The notes beneath the pieces were generated by a model. That model was given only the letters and a program-made list of their open reading frames with translations. It searched no databases and was not told the origin of the DNA. This document shows positions 48,562 to 59,382 of a DNA stretch of 64,000 nt, piece by piece. The stretch is taken from the NCBI GenBank assembly GCA_014904845.1, contig MU119259.1:1-64000 (forward strand), given 5' to 3'. The translations under genes were made by a program, and so were the position numbers. The DNA comes from Acephala macrosclerotiorum (Eukaryota > Ascomycota > Leotiomycetes > Helotiales > Mollisiaceae). Positions within the stretch are counted from its first letter, which is position 1; the number at the start of each line of letters is the position of its first letter.

Positions 48562-51377
48562 TCAATCTAGATTCACAACCCTCAACGTCCTCCTAGGATT
48601 CAACACCACACTAAAGAAACTCGGTTCCTGCCCCCCCAGTAAATCCTCCACAGAACTACCCGCTGTACTCCTCGCCCCGCCCATATTAGTATTCATCCCC
48701 GCGCCCATGTATTCTAGACCTTCGTCGCCTTCACTGACTCTGCTGTATCTGTTTCCCGTCCCAGGGCCCTGTAGACCCGCATTCCCATATCCGGTAGGCA
48801 TCGCCGAGGAGCTGTTGTCCCTAGAATGTCCCGAGACTGAGCCCGACCCAGCATCGCTCGGTCGTCCCACACTCCCACCCTCCCTCCCACTTCCACTTCC
48901 ACTTCCACTCCCACCAATCGGTGTCCCGAACGGACCGAGAATGACTCCTGGCCCAGAAACCTTCTCTCGAAGTCCAGTCCCGCTCCTATTCCCACTCGCG
49001 TCAAAACTCCCCGGCGGCTCAGGAGAATTCGCAAACGCAGTTCTCTGCGCCATCGCTATGTGGTTTTTATATAGCTTTAGCTGTTTTCTATACAACCAAG
49101 AACAGAACGCTAGATAGCCTGCTACCAACGCCAACACACCTGCCACGGTGCCAGCGGCTATTGCTCCCACGTTTTTTCCTGATGAGGAGGCGGCGGAGGA
49201 GGCAGAGGGGTTGGGAGAGGAGGTTGAGGTTGAGGTTTGGATGATGGTTGAGCCGGATTGGGTTATTGTGAATGTGGGCGGTTTTCCGGTGGCGATGGGA
49301 CCGTTTGAGGCAGGGCCGGAGGCGGGTTGGGTTGCCGTTGCACCGCCTTCTGAGGAGCCTCCTATTATGCTCTGTACTGCTCCTGGAACAAGGTAGCCTA
49401 GCGAGCCTTGAACATTTGAAGAGTCGCGGCCGTTTCCTGTGTCTGAAGATGGTAAAGAGAGGGCTGTGAAGCTTGTTATCCATTGGAGAGATGAAGCGTT
49501 AAAGACGTAAATCCCAGGACTATCACACGAGATATTCGTTCCAACATAACCACCGATGACAACCATTTGGCCGTCCCACATTGTGCAGGAGTGACCGGCT
49601 CGAGCGGGTGGTTGGGATTGTCCGTCCATGTTTACTTGGATCCAGGTGAAGGAGGGAATGGTTAGGATCCACATATCTGAATATTGGATCTGGGATCCGT
49701 AGGGTATGAGGTTTTGTCCGCCGTAAAGATATACGTTGAAACTTGTTCCGTCGGGTGCCATTGCTACCGTCGCACAAGGATCCACTCGAATAGGGGGGCT
49801 TGTTCCAGACGTCGCTTGTTTGTACCATGTGCTGTTAGCTATATCGTAGATGTCTATTATGTTCATTTCGGTCTAGACAAGTCAGTCTCTATTCATCTGA
49901 TAGACAAAGGAAGAAAGCACTCACGAAGGTCTCGTTAGTTCCCCCAGCCAAACCCAAAAGGATACCCTCCTCTCCCCATCCAGGAACATAAACCAACACA
50001 CCATCAGCTCTCTCAGTGAATCCAGCACTGTCTTGTATTCCACCCTGTGTAATATTCCGGTAAACACCCCCTTTCGGCGCCGCATTCGTAGTACCCAACG
50101 ACGCGACCCCACTATTCGCATACCCAGGATGCGTAAACTCCAGCATACTCTTCAAGTATATCCTAGCAATTTGATTTGACCATCTCTCTGTTGTATACAT
50201 ATCCAGATGTCCTCCAAAATACCAGCTTTTTCCAAGTTCAGGAACGCTTAATCCAGCGCCTTCTGCAGAGCGTTGGACAGGTTGGTTTCCAGCATCGGAA
50301 TTGTTTCCTGCTGATGTTGTGGGACTGGACCATTCTGTCCATGTTGAGGAACTTATGTCGTATTCCCAGGTCGCGACTGGGAGGGGAGATTGTGGTGGTG
50401 CATCGGAAAAGAGGCCTCCATATAGAAACAGTGAGTTGTAGGAGTGCCATAGGCTGCCCATGGCGACTGCGGGTGGACCTGATGGTTGTGGAAGGCCGGT
50501 AAGGGAAGGTGAGGCAATCTGCCATGATTTCGTGAGGTCGAGGGAGAGCAGGTTGTTGTCTGAGGCAGTCAGTATGGGATGCCAATAGAGGCGCAAAGTC
50601 AGTGACTTACTCCAAGTATTCTCGGTTTGTCCACTCTCTGTTTTTGCTTGGCCACCGTAGATGTAGACCGTTCCATTAACATTTGCAACTTCGAATTGTT
50701 AGCTTAGTGATCAGGCAACAGATCTGCAGCTCCTTAAAGCATCGAAGCATACCTTGCTGAGCCCATCTTGTACAAACTGATGTCGGACTGTTGGCCCTCC
50801 CCTCAATCGCAGACGCGTTATCCACCAACTCTGCCTCCCTAATTACCCCCGCATCCGCTCCATTCATATTCACCTCCGTATCTCCCCTACTTCTCAATCC
50901 GGGGACCACAATTGCAATTAGAAAAACAATCAACGCGACCCTCGGAATCGAAGTGAAGGATCCCGGCGGAGCAGTCGCAGAACTTTTAACCATCGGTCTC
51001 TGCCCCCTCGCCAACTTCGAATACCACCTACCCTTCTTCTTCTCTCTCTCATTCACATTCGACTTCTGCCCAATCTCCTTCAACGGCTCCTCAAACTTCC
51101 TCTTCTTCTCATTCGAATCCTCTTTCTCAGTCGTTGCGGGCAGTATTGTGGCTGTTTCGTTGGGATTCTCGTGAGGATCGCGATATACGCTCGTCGATAA
51201 ATCGTCCAAACCCTCTTCTCTGAATACCGATCGTTTTTGCAGCTTCTTTTTCGTATTCGCCTGCACCGAAGGTCTTCGTTCACATTCCCTCAACCTATCC
51301 GTCGTTTTCTGAGAGCTGAGGCTTGGCCTGCCCGCTCTCCCCCTCTCCGGACGAATCTCGTGCTCGAAAGTCGCCAT
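48562..51377 (-). CDS. Kelch-repeat membrane protein with N-terminal anchor and C-terminal TM
   Basis: Four exons (51377-50753, 50688-50611, 50559-49925, 49872-48562) give 882 residues. Residues 1-145 are charged and hydrophilic; a hydrophobic segment follows at about 146-161 (VALIVFLIAIVVPGL). Next comes a Kelch-type beta-propeller with repeated GG-containing blades (VYIYGGQAK, SLFLYGGLFSD, YLYGGQNLIPYG, MVVIGGYVG), each preceded by a W/Y-rich strand. After a Ser/Thr stalk a second TM appears (AIAAGTVAGVLALVAGYLAF), then a 200-residue Gly/Ser-rich cytosolic tail. Two membrane anchors place the propeller outside or in the lumen. Partner unknown; such proteins are often cell-surface or polarity related. 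Confidence 0.85.
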
Positions 51378-52381
51378 CGTGATGAGCAAAAGGTAGCAAC
51401 AATGCACTAAAAATAAAGTAATACGAAGAACATCTGTCTCAATTGATATCAGATACGAGAAGCCATATGCAGCTGGATTGAAAAGTATGGAGTAGATACG
51501 AGACAGAATCTGGAGAAGAGAAGACACCTCCCACCTGATCGTAAATGGCAAATAATTGGCAAGGGAGCTCAAATCAAGATCAAGATGGCATACTCTCTAC
51601 AGGCCATAATAAATGTTAATAAGCACAGGCCAGTATTTAACTAGATATAGCAAAATACCGTGAATCGTGGAGAGATGATTGGTCTTACCACCCCTTGGCA
51701 ACACGGCCACAATCACCTCACGATTAACATTTAAACCAACCTGTAGGTAGTAACCTTACATCATCGCCACAGTGATGAACCCTGTAACTAGCATGGATGC
51801 CTCCTGCTGCTCTGGCGTGTTTTAAGAGGCGGACCGGAGACTGCTCGATCAGGAACCCTCTGGGGGGGTTGTTGCTTCAGGGATTGGACAGCGATAAAGG
51901 TTGGCGAGGTTTGGGGAAAACAGGCTTGGAAATTGGCGAGATTTCAGCCCGGGGATTGACGCTCCAAGGTCCCAAGAGAACGCCGGAGGAGCTTGGCGTC
52001 GACGACATTATGCTTCCGATCAAGCTTGATAGGATATCGAGTTTGGGATTTTCGATGCACGAACACATCGATATGCAGGCAATCAAGATCTCCTTTGCGG
52101 AAAGTTAATTCCTGGGAGGCACGATGCAACCAGGGTCGTCGCGAAGGGTCGTCACGAAGGTGCTGAGTTGAAATGCTGGTCGTTGAACATAACACCGTTT
52201 TACTGACTCTTTTCCTGCCGAGAACGAAATGCTTTATCATCAAGGAACCCATAACTCATCCGACTCCACCGAAAGCAAACACTCAGCACGAAGTAACTAT
52301 TTCTACATCCTGTCATTCAAGTGCGTCTCCAATTTTCCTCAATCACCATCAAATCCTAAGGGTATTCTGAAAGCCTATAGC
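51378..52381. other. intergenic, nothing recognised
   Basis: About 1 kb upstream of the Kelch gene and downstream of the Ish1-like gene. The frame 51797-52108 (+) has no motif. Confidence 0.55.
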
Positions 52382-54539
52382 TTACAACTCCTCCTTAATC
52401 TTATCACCAGCCTTCTGCGCAGCTTCTCCAGCACGATTAGTAGCATATGTTGCCCCCTCCTTGACAGAATCGCCTGCAACCTCAGCTTGCCTGCGACCAG
52501 CAGTAGCACCAATGCTGAGCTGGTTCATGACCCATTGCGCACCCTCTTGAAGCTTAGCCCAGAGTGTACCTTGAGGAGTGGTAGTACCATATTGGAACCA
52601 GTTTCTCTGATTACGAGCCCAAGCAACCAACTCATTCTTGGTCGAGCCTTGGGGCACGTTGAATCCATATGAGTCAAGATAGTTCTTGAGTTCGGATTCA
52701 GACCAGGTGTCGAAGACGGAGTCCTTAGCGACATCGGTCTGCTTTGCCAAGTATGAAGTGACGGAAGCATATGAAGTTCCACCAGTCTTTGAGGCTGAGG
52801 CATAAGCGTCTTGGGCGGCAGACACCAGTTGCTCACGGGTGGCATCAGCTTGGTTGCTTGCCTTCTCAGCGGCTTTGTTGCCAGAGGATGCGAGGTATGC
52901 CTTGAGGTTCTCCAAAGTCCATGTATCGAATGTCCAAGCAGACCAGCCAGTAGCGGCCTTGTGTCGTTGCAAGCGAACCGCGGCCAAGAGCTCGTCCTTC
53001 TTGCCGGACTGAGGAACTGGGACACCACGGGCGTCAAGATAAGCCTTCAGGCGGGACTGTCTCAAGTTAGCATGGTTCACATGGCTTGTCAAGGGTCTTC
53101 TTACCTCGCTCCAGGTAGCAATGGCAGAGTTGAAAGCGTCTTCAGCCTTGAGCTGTGCGTCATCAGTGGCCTTCGCATACTGGTTACCAGCACTCGAAGT
53201 GGCAGCACCAAAAGCGGATGCTCCAGATGCACTAGCTTTACTAGCGGCGCTCTTAGCAGAGTAAGAAGCATTGTCGCCGGTGAGTTGTGCGCGGTGCTTT
53301 CTTGCGATAGCCAGGAGCTCGTTTCGCTTGCTTCCCTGAGGAACCTTGATACCGTTCTTATCGGCCCACTCCTTGATCTCTGTTCCGTAATCAGAAAATG
53401 TTTTCACGACTCACAGTCTAGAACTTACGAGAATCAGACCAAGAGTCGAGAAGCTTGTCGCTCAAAGTCCGAGCAGCGTCGGAAGCGGACTTCGATGCAG
53501 ATGCCTGCATGTCGGCCATCTTCAAGCTGGCAACACGTGCACTGCGGCGAACACTAGCGATCAACTTGTCTCGAGTGGTAGGTTGAGGTGCTGGGATGCC
53601 GTGGGTGTCAAGCCATTCCTTTAAATCTAACGGTTGTTAGTTATATTTATTTTCTGCGGACGTGCAAACATACCAGACTCAGACCAACTGGCATAGAGCC
53701 AGTTTCCAGGATAGCTGGCAGTTTCGCCAGCCTTCTTGGCAATAGTCTCATAGTTGGATCTGAGCTTCTGAAGGACGGTGTCTCTGGCGCGTGGTTGGGG
53801 GACCGGGATATCATGCTTGTCAGCAAAGGCTTTCAAGGATGAATCTGTGATCTATTAGTATTTCAAGTTTTACTTAAATTCTGGGGTTTATTTACCAGTC
53901 CAGCTGCAAAAAGTTAGCAAATTTTCTACATTTATACGCCAGAAATACGGACCTGTCAAAGATCCAGTCCTTAACACTGCCCCAAGCATCTTCCGCCTTG
54001 TCCTCAGTCTCGTACCAAGCGCTCTTGACTTGAGAAACCAGACCGCCCTTGTTTGCCGCAGCAGATTCCTTGACCTCAACGCCCTTCTGTTGGAGGAACG
54101 AGTTGAGTTGTGGGGTCTCCCAGTCGTTGTATGGCTGAGCGACCTTCGATTGCCAGTTATCCTTGACGAGGTTCTCGAGGTCCTTGCGGTCCGCGGGAGT
54201 AGGGTAGGGGATGTTGTGATCAGAAAGCCATCTCTCAAGCTCGGTTTCGTGCCACTTGTTGTAGACTGGGAATCGTTAGCAGGTAGTCAACATGTTCTGG
54301 TGAAGGCATATGGAAGGTGTTATGACATCTGAAACGAGAGACAGAAAAAACTGTACAGCGAGGGCAGGCCCAAATAAGTAAATCAAGCTTGCAGAAGCTT
54401 TAGGATATTGTATAGAGTATTGAAAAGTGGTGTTGGAAGTTGGGAAAGCTTCATACGTACCAGACTTGCCGAACCAGCTGCTAGCAACTGTAACCTCAGC
54501 TGCAAGACCCAGAACTAAGAGCTGGGAGAAGAGCTTCAT
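52382..54539 (-). CDS. Ish1/Msc1-like stress-responsive protein
   Basis: Homologous to fission yeast Ish1 and budding yeast Msc1, nuclear-envelope/ER proteins linked to stress. Seven exons (54539-54461, 54265-53953, 53903-53896, 53844-53674, 53626-53429, 53379-53105, 53056-52382) give 572 residues. A signal peptide (MKLFSQLLVLGLAAEVTVAS) is followed by seven or more Ish1 repeats. Each repeat has the form W(S/T)(D/E)S-x-LKxxLDxxGIPxPQ-xxxRDELLxxxR (examples: DSSLKAFADKHDIPVPQP, SRLKAYLDARGVPVPQ, LKNYLDSYGFNVPQGSTKN). Most introns fall in the same place, between the W(S)ES and LK of successive repeats, so the gene grew by exon-level duplication. Exon 3 is only 8 nt. Confidence 0.92.
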
Positions 54540-55445
54540 TTTTGCTGAAGTCTCTCAAATTTGGTGGCAAAACTGGTATTCTCTGACAATATTTGGAAAG
54601 TGTTTTGAAGGAAAGAAAGATCGAAGAGGTTTGATGTGGCTGGAGAGATGCCTTCGCTTGTGATGATGTGACAGAATTCTGGTGACGTCGGTGCTTGCCT
54701 TCTTTAGCGGGCAGTATTCCCAAAGAAACTTCCTTGTGATCCAGATAATTGGCTGAAAAGGTCTGGATTTTCAGATGCCAATCTCACTTTCCCATAAAGA
54801 GCATCACCAGCAGGGAAGTTTTGAGTGACAACAGTTGCGGGGCGAGCTCTTGGCTCTGATGTCATGCCTGTAGCTTCAAGCCACACCCGCACAGACCATA
54901 TTGTGGCGTAAGCTTCCCCACACTTTCAGTGGATGTTGGAGCTCAAGCTGAGCAAGACCATCACCACAATGTACAAGAATTCGTGGAGCAGTATTTCGTA
55001 GTATCACTGCAATTTGAGTTCTGGTGATTCAAGATAACATGGCAAGCTCCCAATTTGATCATCGCACACTTCGCGTTGTCATGTCCTTTGGAGTGGATCC
55101 TCAACTTAGTGGACTTTTGAGCTACCGTATTGTACCTATTGATTCACGAATTTTTATACCACTTGCGCCTTGATCATTCCATCTCAAGTCACCACCTCGA
55201 TCCAAACAAGATTTAATGGGTGGCAAAAGGATCCGAGGATTTCATAATAGTTTGCAACGCTACGAAACATGAAGGGAACGATCTCCTCCAGTCCAGTCTC
55301 TAGGCCATTGTGATACGGGGATGTCAACATCAAAGCAAAATAGCAAATCGTATATTTTAAAGCCGATGGGACAATATCTGGTATATATTCGTAAGTATAG
55401 AGGTCGACAGTGTGACTAAATACACATCTCAAATAGAATATTGAT
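54540..55445. other. intergenic, nothing recognised
   Basis: About 900 bp upstream of the Ish1-like gene; no convincing open frame and no stress-element cluster that I can point to. Confidence 0.5.
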
Positions 55446-56084
55446 TCATGGATCCTTATCAGCTCCTCCATGACCTGGCAAACTGTTAGCAAAATCCTCA
55501 ATCGCAGACTTAGATAAAAACCTACCCTTCCAGAACTTCTTGTCAACCCTATCTTCCGCAGCAGCTTGGGCTCGATCATGCCCCTGCTCAAAGTCCCTAT
55601 TATGCTTCTCTACCTCAGCTTGCCTGTCCGATGAATTGTCCTTCCCAGGCTCGCTCTGATCGTGGACTTTCGGTGATGCCCCATTCTTGCTGTCAGGGCT
55701 GCTGTTCTTACCTTCACTTCCGCCTAAGGAACCTCCAGTTGGGCTAGATCCAGTCTCTTTGGCATCTTTGGACCTTGATCCTCCTGATTGTGCTGAAGCT
55801 TCTTCTTGTGTCTTCCCAGATCCGCCTTTCGTTGGGCCGGCGCCTGTGCCTTGTCCTTCAGCGGGTAGCGCTAGACCTAGATGCTCAGCGTTGTGCTTGG
55901 TTTGGTTTGAGCTGCCTTGATGTTGAGGAGTCTCTCCTTTTGGGTCGCTTTCACCGTCCCCGTATCCTTGTGCAAATCGTAAAGGAGTAGAAGAGAGGTA
56001 TCGCGCCGCAATGGGCTGGCGGATGCTCCAAGGAGCTTGTCTGCTGAAGCTCGAAAGAGCTGCGTAAGGTCGTAGGAAAGGCAT
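55446..56084 (-). CDS. small hydrophilic protein with mitochondrial-type N terminus
   Basis: ATG 56084 gives a basic, Ser/Arg-rich leader with ARYLSSTPLRFAQG, typical of a cleaved matrix-targeting peptide. The body is very polar and Gly/Ser/Lys/Gln-rich, ending in the conserved-looking block DRAQAAAEDRVDKKFWKG...GHGGADKDP. Read straight through it is 212 residues. A 51-nt GT...AG segment with a ctaac branch site lies between FWKG and HGGADKDP; removing it also keeps frame (195 residues) and gives the more natural ending. Function unknown; I recall similar short fungal proteins without a named role. Confidence 0.7.
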   Translation of the reverse strand: MPFLRPYAALSSFSRQAPWSIRQPIAARYLSSTPLRFAQGYGDGESDPKGETPQHQGSSNQTKHNAEHLGLALPAEGQGTGAGPTKGGSGKTQEEASAQSGGSRSKDAKETGSSPTGGSLGGSEGKNSSPDSKNGASPKVHDQSEPGKDNSSDRQAEVEKHNRDFEQGHDRAQAAAEDRVDKKFWKGRFLSKSAIEDFANSLPGHGGADKDP

Positions 56085-56836
56085 TGTTGATGATTGTAGT
56101 AATCTTGAACAGCAGTATTTGTTGAAGGAAAGAGGAAATTAAACTTACCGTTTCAGCAATCACTAAAGCTTCTATTCATCAATGCAGCTTTATGTTATTC
56201 GAGTACGTCATGATCGTAAGGAGAAATCGAGGTCTGTTCTTGCCGAACGAATTTGCCAAGCCTTTTTGAGCATCACGTGCGAGACCTGGATTTCAGACCA
56301 TCCTGTTGGCACACCCTTCTTCCTTTTCGACAACCCATGAACACACAAAACTCCTCGGATTGAAAGTCAGAGGCAGAACGCCAAGCCCAGTTTGAAGACG
56401 CGGTCGACAATTTTTTCAATGGCCGTAGTGTTTTTGGACTTTGATCCCTACTCTGGCTCTAAACTCTTCAATTGGGTCCACAGAGTGCGCCTGGGCTCAG
56501 TCAAATCGCGGGACCAAAATGTTTGGCAGTAGACCGGAGGCGCCAAAGGAATCGTCTCACCTCCCCCGTTCTAGACCATACACCCCTCCATAGGCAGCCA
56601 TTGCGGGTACCCGGAGCCGTCGACACCTATGTGAGAGGTGCCTAACTTGCTCGTTACGTTGCTATCATACTCACTTGTCTCTATCTCCTATTTGCCTTTC
56701 ATCCTGTACTCAGCAGCGACGAGGAGTTCTTCAGTAAGAAATCTGTCAGCTTAATGCACTAAATGCAAGCTGTGGAAACACATTCTTCCATCTCCAATGT
56801 AGTCATTCACGAAATCCGAAGCACTATAAAAACATA
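56085..56836. other. intergenic with TATA box for the hydrophobin relic
   Basis: About 750 bp. A 'ctataaaaa' box at 56824 sits just 5' of the hydrophobin-like ATG at 56837. Nothing else recognised. Confidence 0.5.
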
Positions 56837-57220
56837 ATGATCCCAGGCATCGTTCTTGCCGTTTTTGGAGGCCTCGTTGCTTCTTGCCCTCTGGTGTCGC
56901 CGCGCGACATGAGTATCTGCAATGCAATTCAACAACGACAACGCTGTGATTCCGACGTCGATGGTATTCTGGACGGGAATTGTGAATCTCCCAAGTAGCT
57001 TCAACTCTTCCCATGTGCTTGCCGTTGTTACTAACCCGATATCTTAAGCCACCACCATGCCTAAGGATATGAAATATTTCTCTTGCATCTGTGCCAAAAG
57101 CGGCAAATCTGCAGCTTGCTGTGTCCTCCCTGTTGTAAGTAGTAGACTCTTGGGATTGGTGTTTCCGATGGGCTAAATCTCTTCGTAGGCTACAGGGGAC
57201 TCCTTTGCAGGCGTCCTTGA
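56837..57220 (+). pseudogene. class II hydrophobin relic
   Basis: Class II hydrophobins are small secreted eight-cysteine surfactants. Exon 1 (56837-56994) has a signal peptide, then ICNAIQQRQRCDSDVDGILD and NCESP; the expected CC pair is RC, so the second Cys is lost. Exon 2 (57049-57133) carries SCICAKSGKSAACCVLPV, the diagnostic CC-VLPV ending right before a GT donor. Exon 3 (57189-57220) encodes GLLCRRP and a stop only in a shifted frame. Exon 1 and 2 phases do not join either. Intron positions are those of functional class II genes. Best read as an inactivated copy; errors in the assembly could explain part of it. Confidence 0.8.
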
Positions 57221-57361
57221 AATGCGACCATACTATTCAATTAGCCAATTTGGGTTGCTAAGGGACATTTGGCACATCAGAAAACATGGTTCTGCCCATG
57301 TTTGAGACCAAAATATCGTGAATCTCATAAATTGGTCATTTCTACCATCACACACATCAAC

Positions 57362-59031
57362 TCACGATACCCCATCCTGAGCAACAATTGTTTCGAAGAA
57401 AGCATCCGTCAAATATGCACCCGAGTCCTCTAAGCCACTTCTTCTAATTGCAAGTGCAGGTTTCTGTATGTCTCACACATACCCTGCCATTCCACCTTCT
57501 TTGAACATCTTGGCACGTTGATCTGCGTAATGCCGTATCCCTTGCACGCACCAAGTTGGCTTGATCTGAAACACAGCACCTTGTTTTGCCATCTCTAATG
57601 GGAAGCCCTTTATGTCTGCTTCAGAAAATCTAGCACTATTCTAGTCATAGGTATTCATGTAGCCGAAGCAGAACAGTCGACAGGGATGCTTGGCTCGGAG
57701 AGCGGCGTGAATTTCTCCTGCAATAGTAAGATCTACCAAGAGGTTAGCAAGCTAGAGTTACGGAGCAGTTTCCACGGGAACGTATACCAGGAAAGTCCAT
57801 CCTTGGCCACGTTAGATCTCCCAGTGGTGCCACAGCGAAACAGCGCTCCGTGATACCTCTCACGGTCCATTTGTACCTACCTGTATTGGCCTTCTCTGCT
57901 TCTAGGCAGCTCCCAATCAAATTTTATATCCTTTCCAAGTACTTTCTTAGCTGCTTCTCTTCTTTTTGGCAGAGCAGTGGGAAAAGGAATCATGGTTTCA
58001 TAAACCTTGTACTGTTCCTTGGCAGCTTGTTCCTTGACAGCTTCATCAAAAGTCATAAGTCCTGCTGCCTTCTCCCAACCATTGCCCAGCCGTACCAAAT
58101 CCTTCAAGCTCAGCTCACCCCCCTCTATAGCTCGGGCTAGTACGGCAGTCAATGGCTCAACAGCTTCTGTGGCGCCGATGATGTATTCTTGGTCGCGAGG
58201 ATCCATCACCGAAGTCATGAACTGCGCTTTAATCAAGTCAGTCCTCATGAGCAACATCGTCTCGGCCCTAAAATTATGTCAATGTTTGACACCAAATCAG
58301 GGCATTCAAAGAGCTCACCCCATGATATCAAACTGCATCCTAACCACCGTCAACCCCTCAATATACTCACTAGTCGGCGCAATCGTTCTCCCTGCCTGGT
58401 AGTAAATCTCTTCATCCCACTCGCCAAATCATCAACATGAATCATCGCCACTCCACTTCTTTGGTTTTTGACATCCAGATTTGATGTTGGCGGCGGTCGT
58501 TCCACATTTGTGAGTGGTGGATTTTTTCGACGACTTTGGGGATCGTGTCCCATGGGTAGTCGGCTTGGTCCATGCCGAGCTCGAAGACTTGAGTAAAGCC
58601 GCAGCGGTAGCCGGAGACGTAAACTGTCTTGCTTTCTTGTCAGTATCTTGTCCCCAGTGGGACCTTTTCTGGAGAAAATCAATGGGTGCAGACTTGTTGA
58701 TACTTGGCCATCTTAGCGATGACAATGGGGTCCGTTGCGCCGAATGTCAACTCATACGTCCCTTTGTCGAGACGTTCTTGCATTTGGCCCCATAACTTGA
58801 GTGCTTGCCTGCTCGAAGCATATTTTTCTTTCGGTGTTCCCCAGAGCGGCGATTCTTCGCGCGGAGTATGGTCTACCCTCGTCAGAAGTTGCGTGTAAAG
58901 TTGACTGTTGTATGTGAGGGTTGCCTCGTAATGCCTGCCTGCCTTGGTGTCTTCCACCATGCTACGATGTTTGCTACTTCTTTTTCGAATTCTGCTTGTT
59001 CAGCGTCGATGTCTATTGCAATAGGAGCCAT
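57362..59031 (-). pseudogene. isocitrate-lyase-family enzyme relic
   Basis: Recognisable along the whole length of an isocitrate/2-methylisocitrate lyase. The start is FEKEVANIVAWWKTPRQAGI; then LDKGTYELTFGATDPIVIAK, VYVSGYRCGFTQVFELGMDQ, ADYPWDTIPKVVEKI, IHVDDLASGMKRF, RMQFDIMG, DPRDQEYIIGATEAVEPL, GLMTFDEAVKEQ and DWELPRSREGQYR, and after that GAVFQIKPTWCVQGI. Damage: a frame change near 58950, and loss of about 45 residues that should hold ADADTGHGG. The KKCGH catalytic motif is gone with another frame change near 58410. An AGGTAGGT frame break lies at 57878, and stops fall within YMNTYD* (about 57643) and GYV* (about 57477). Clearly dead. Confidence 0.85.
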
Positions 59032-59382
59032 TGTACAATGTTTCAACTCAGGATGATGACGAGCGCCATGACAAGTAAACAGGAAGGAACAGAGATTAAT
59101 GAGAACAAGAAGCTTGACCCCCCCCTAGGAGGCCCAAAGCCGCTTCCCCACCACAGCATCGAGCAGATAACGCAAGGTACAGATCGAGCTGCGTTGCTGA
59201 TCAGCTGCCAGCTTTAAAGTAGATAGGGGATCGGCTAATTGACCCAATGGCAAAATATATCCCATTTTTGAAAATTGCTCGCGAAGAATTCTTACTATTG
59301 GTTGTTTTGTTCTTTGTGCTGTTACATGCTGTCTTCTTTCGTCCTTTTCGGGGTGTAAGGACCATCAATCTAGCAAACTTTG
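59032..59382. other. short intergenic gap between two relics
   Basis: 350 bp separating the start of the lyase relic from the end of the regulator relic; nothing recognised. Confidence 0.5.
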
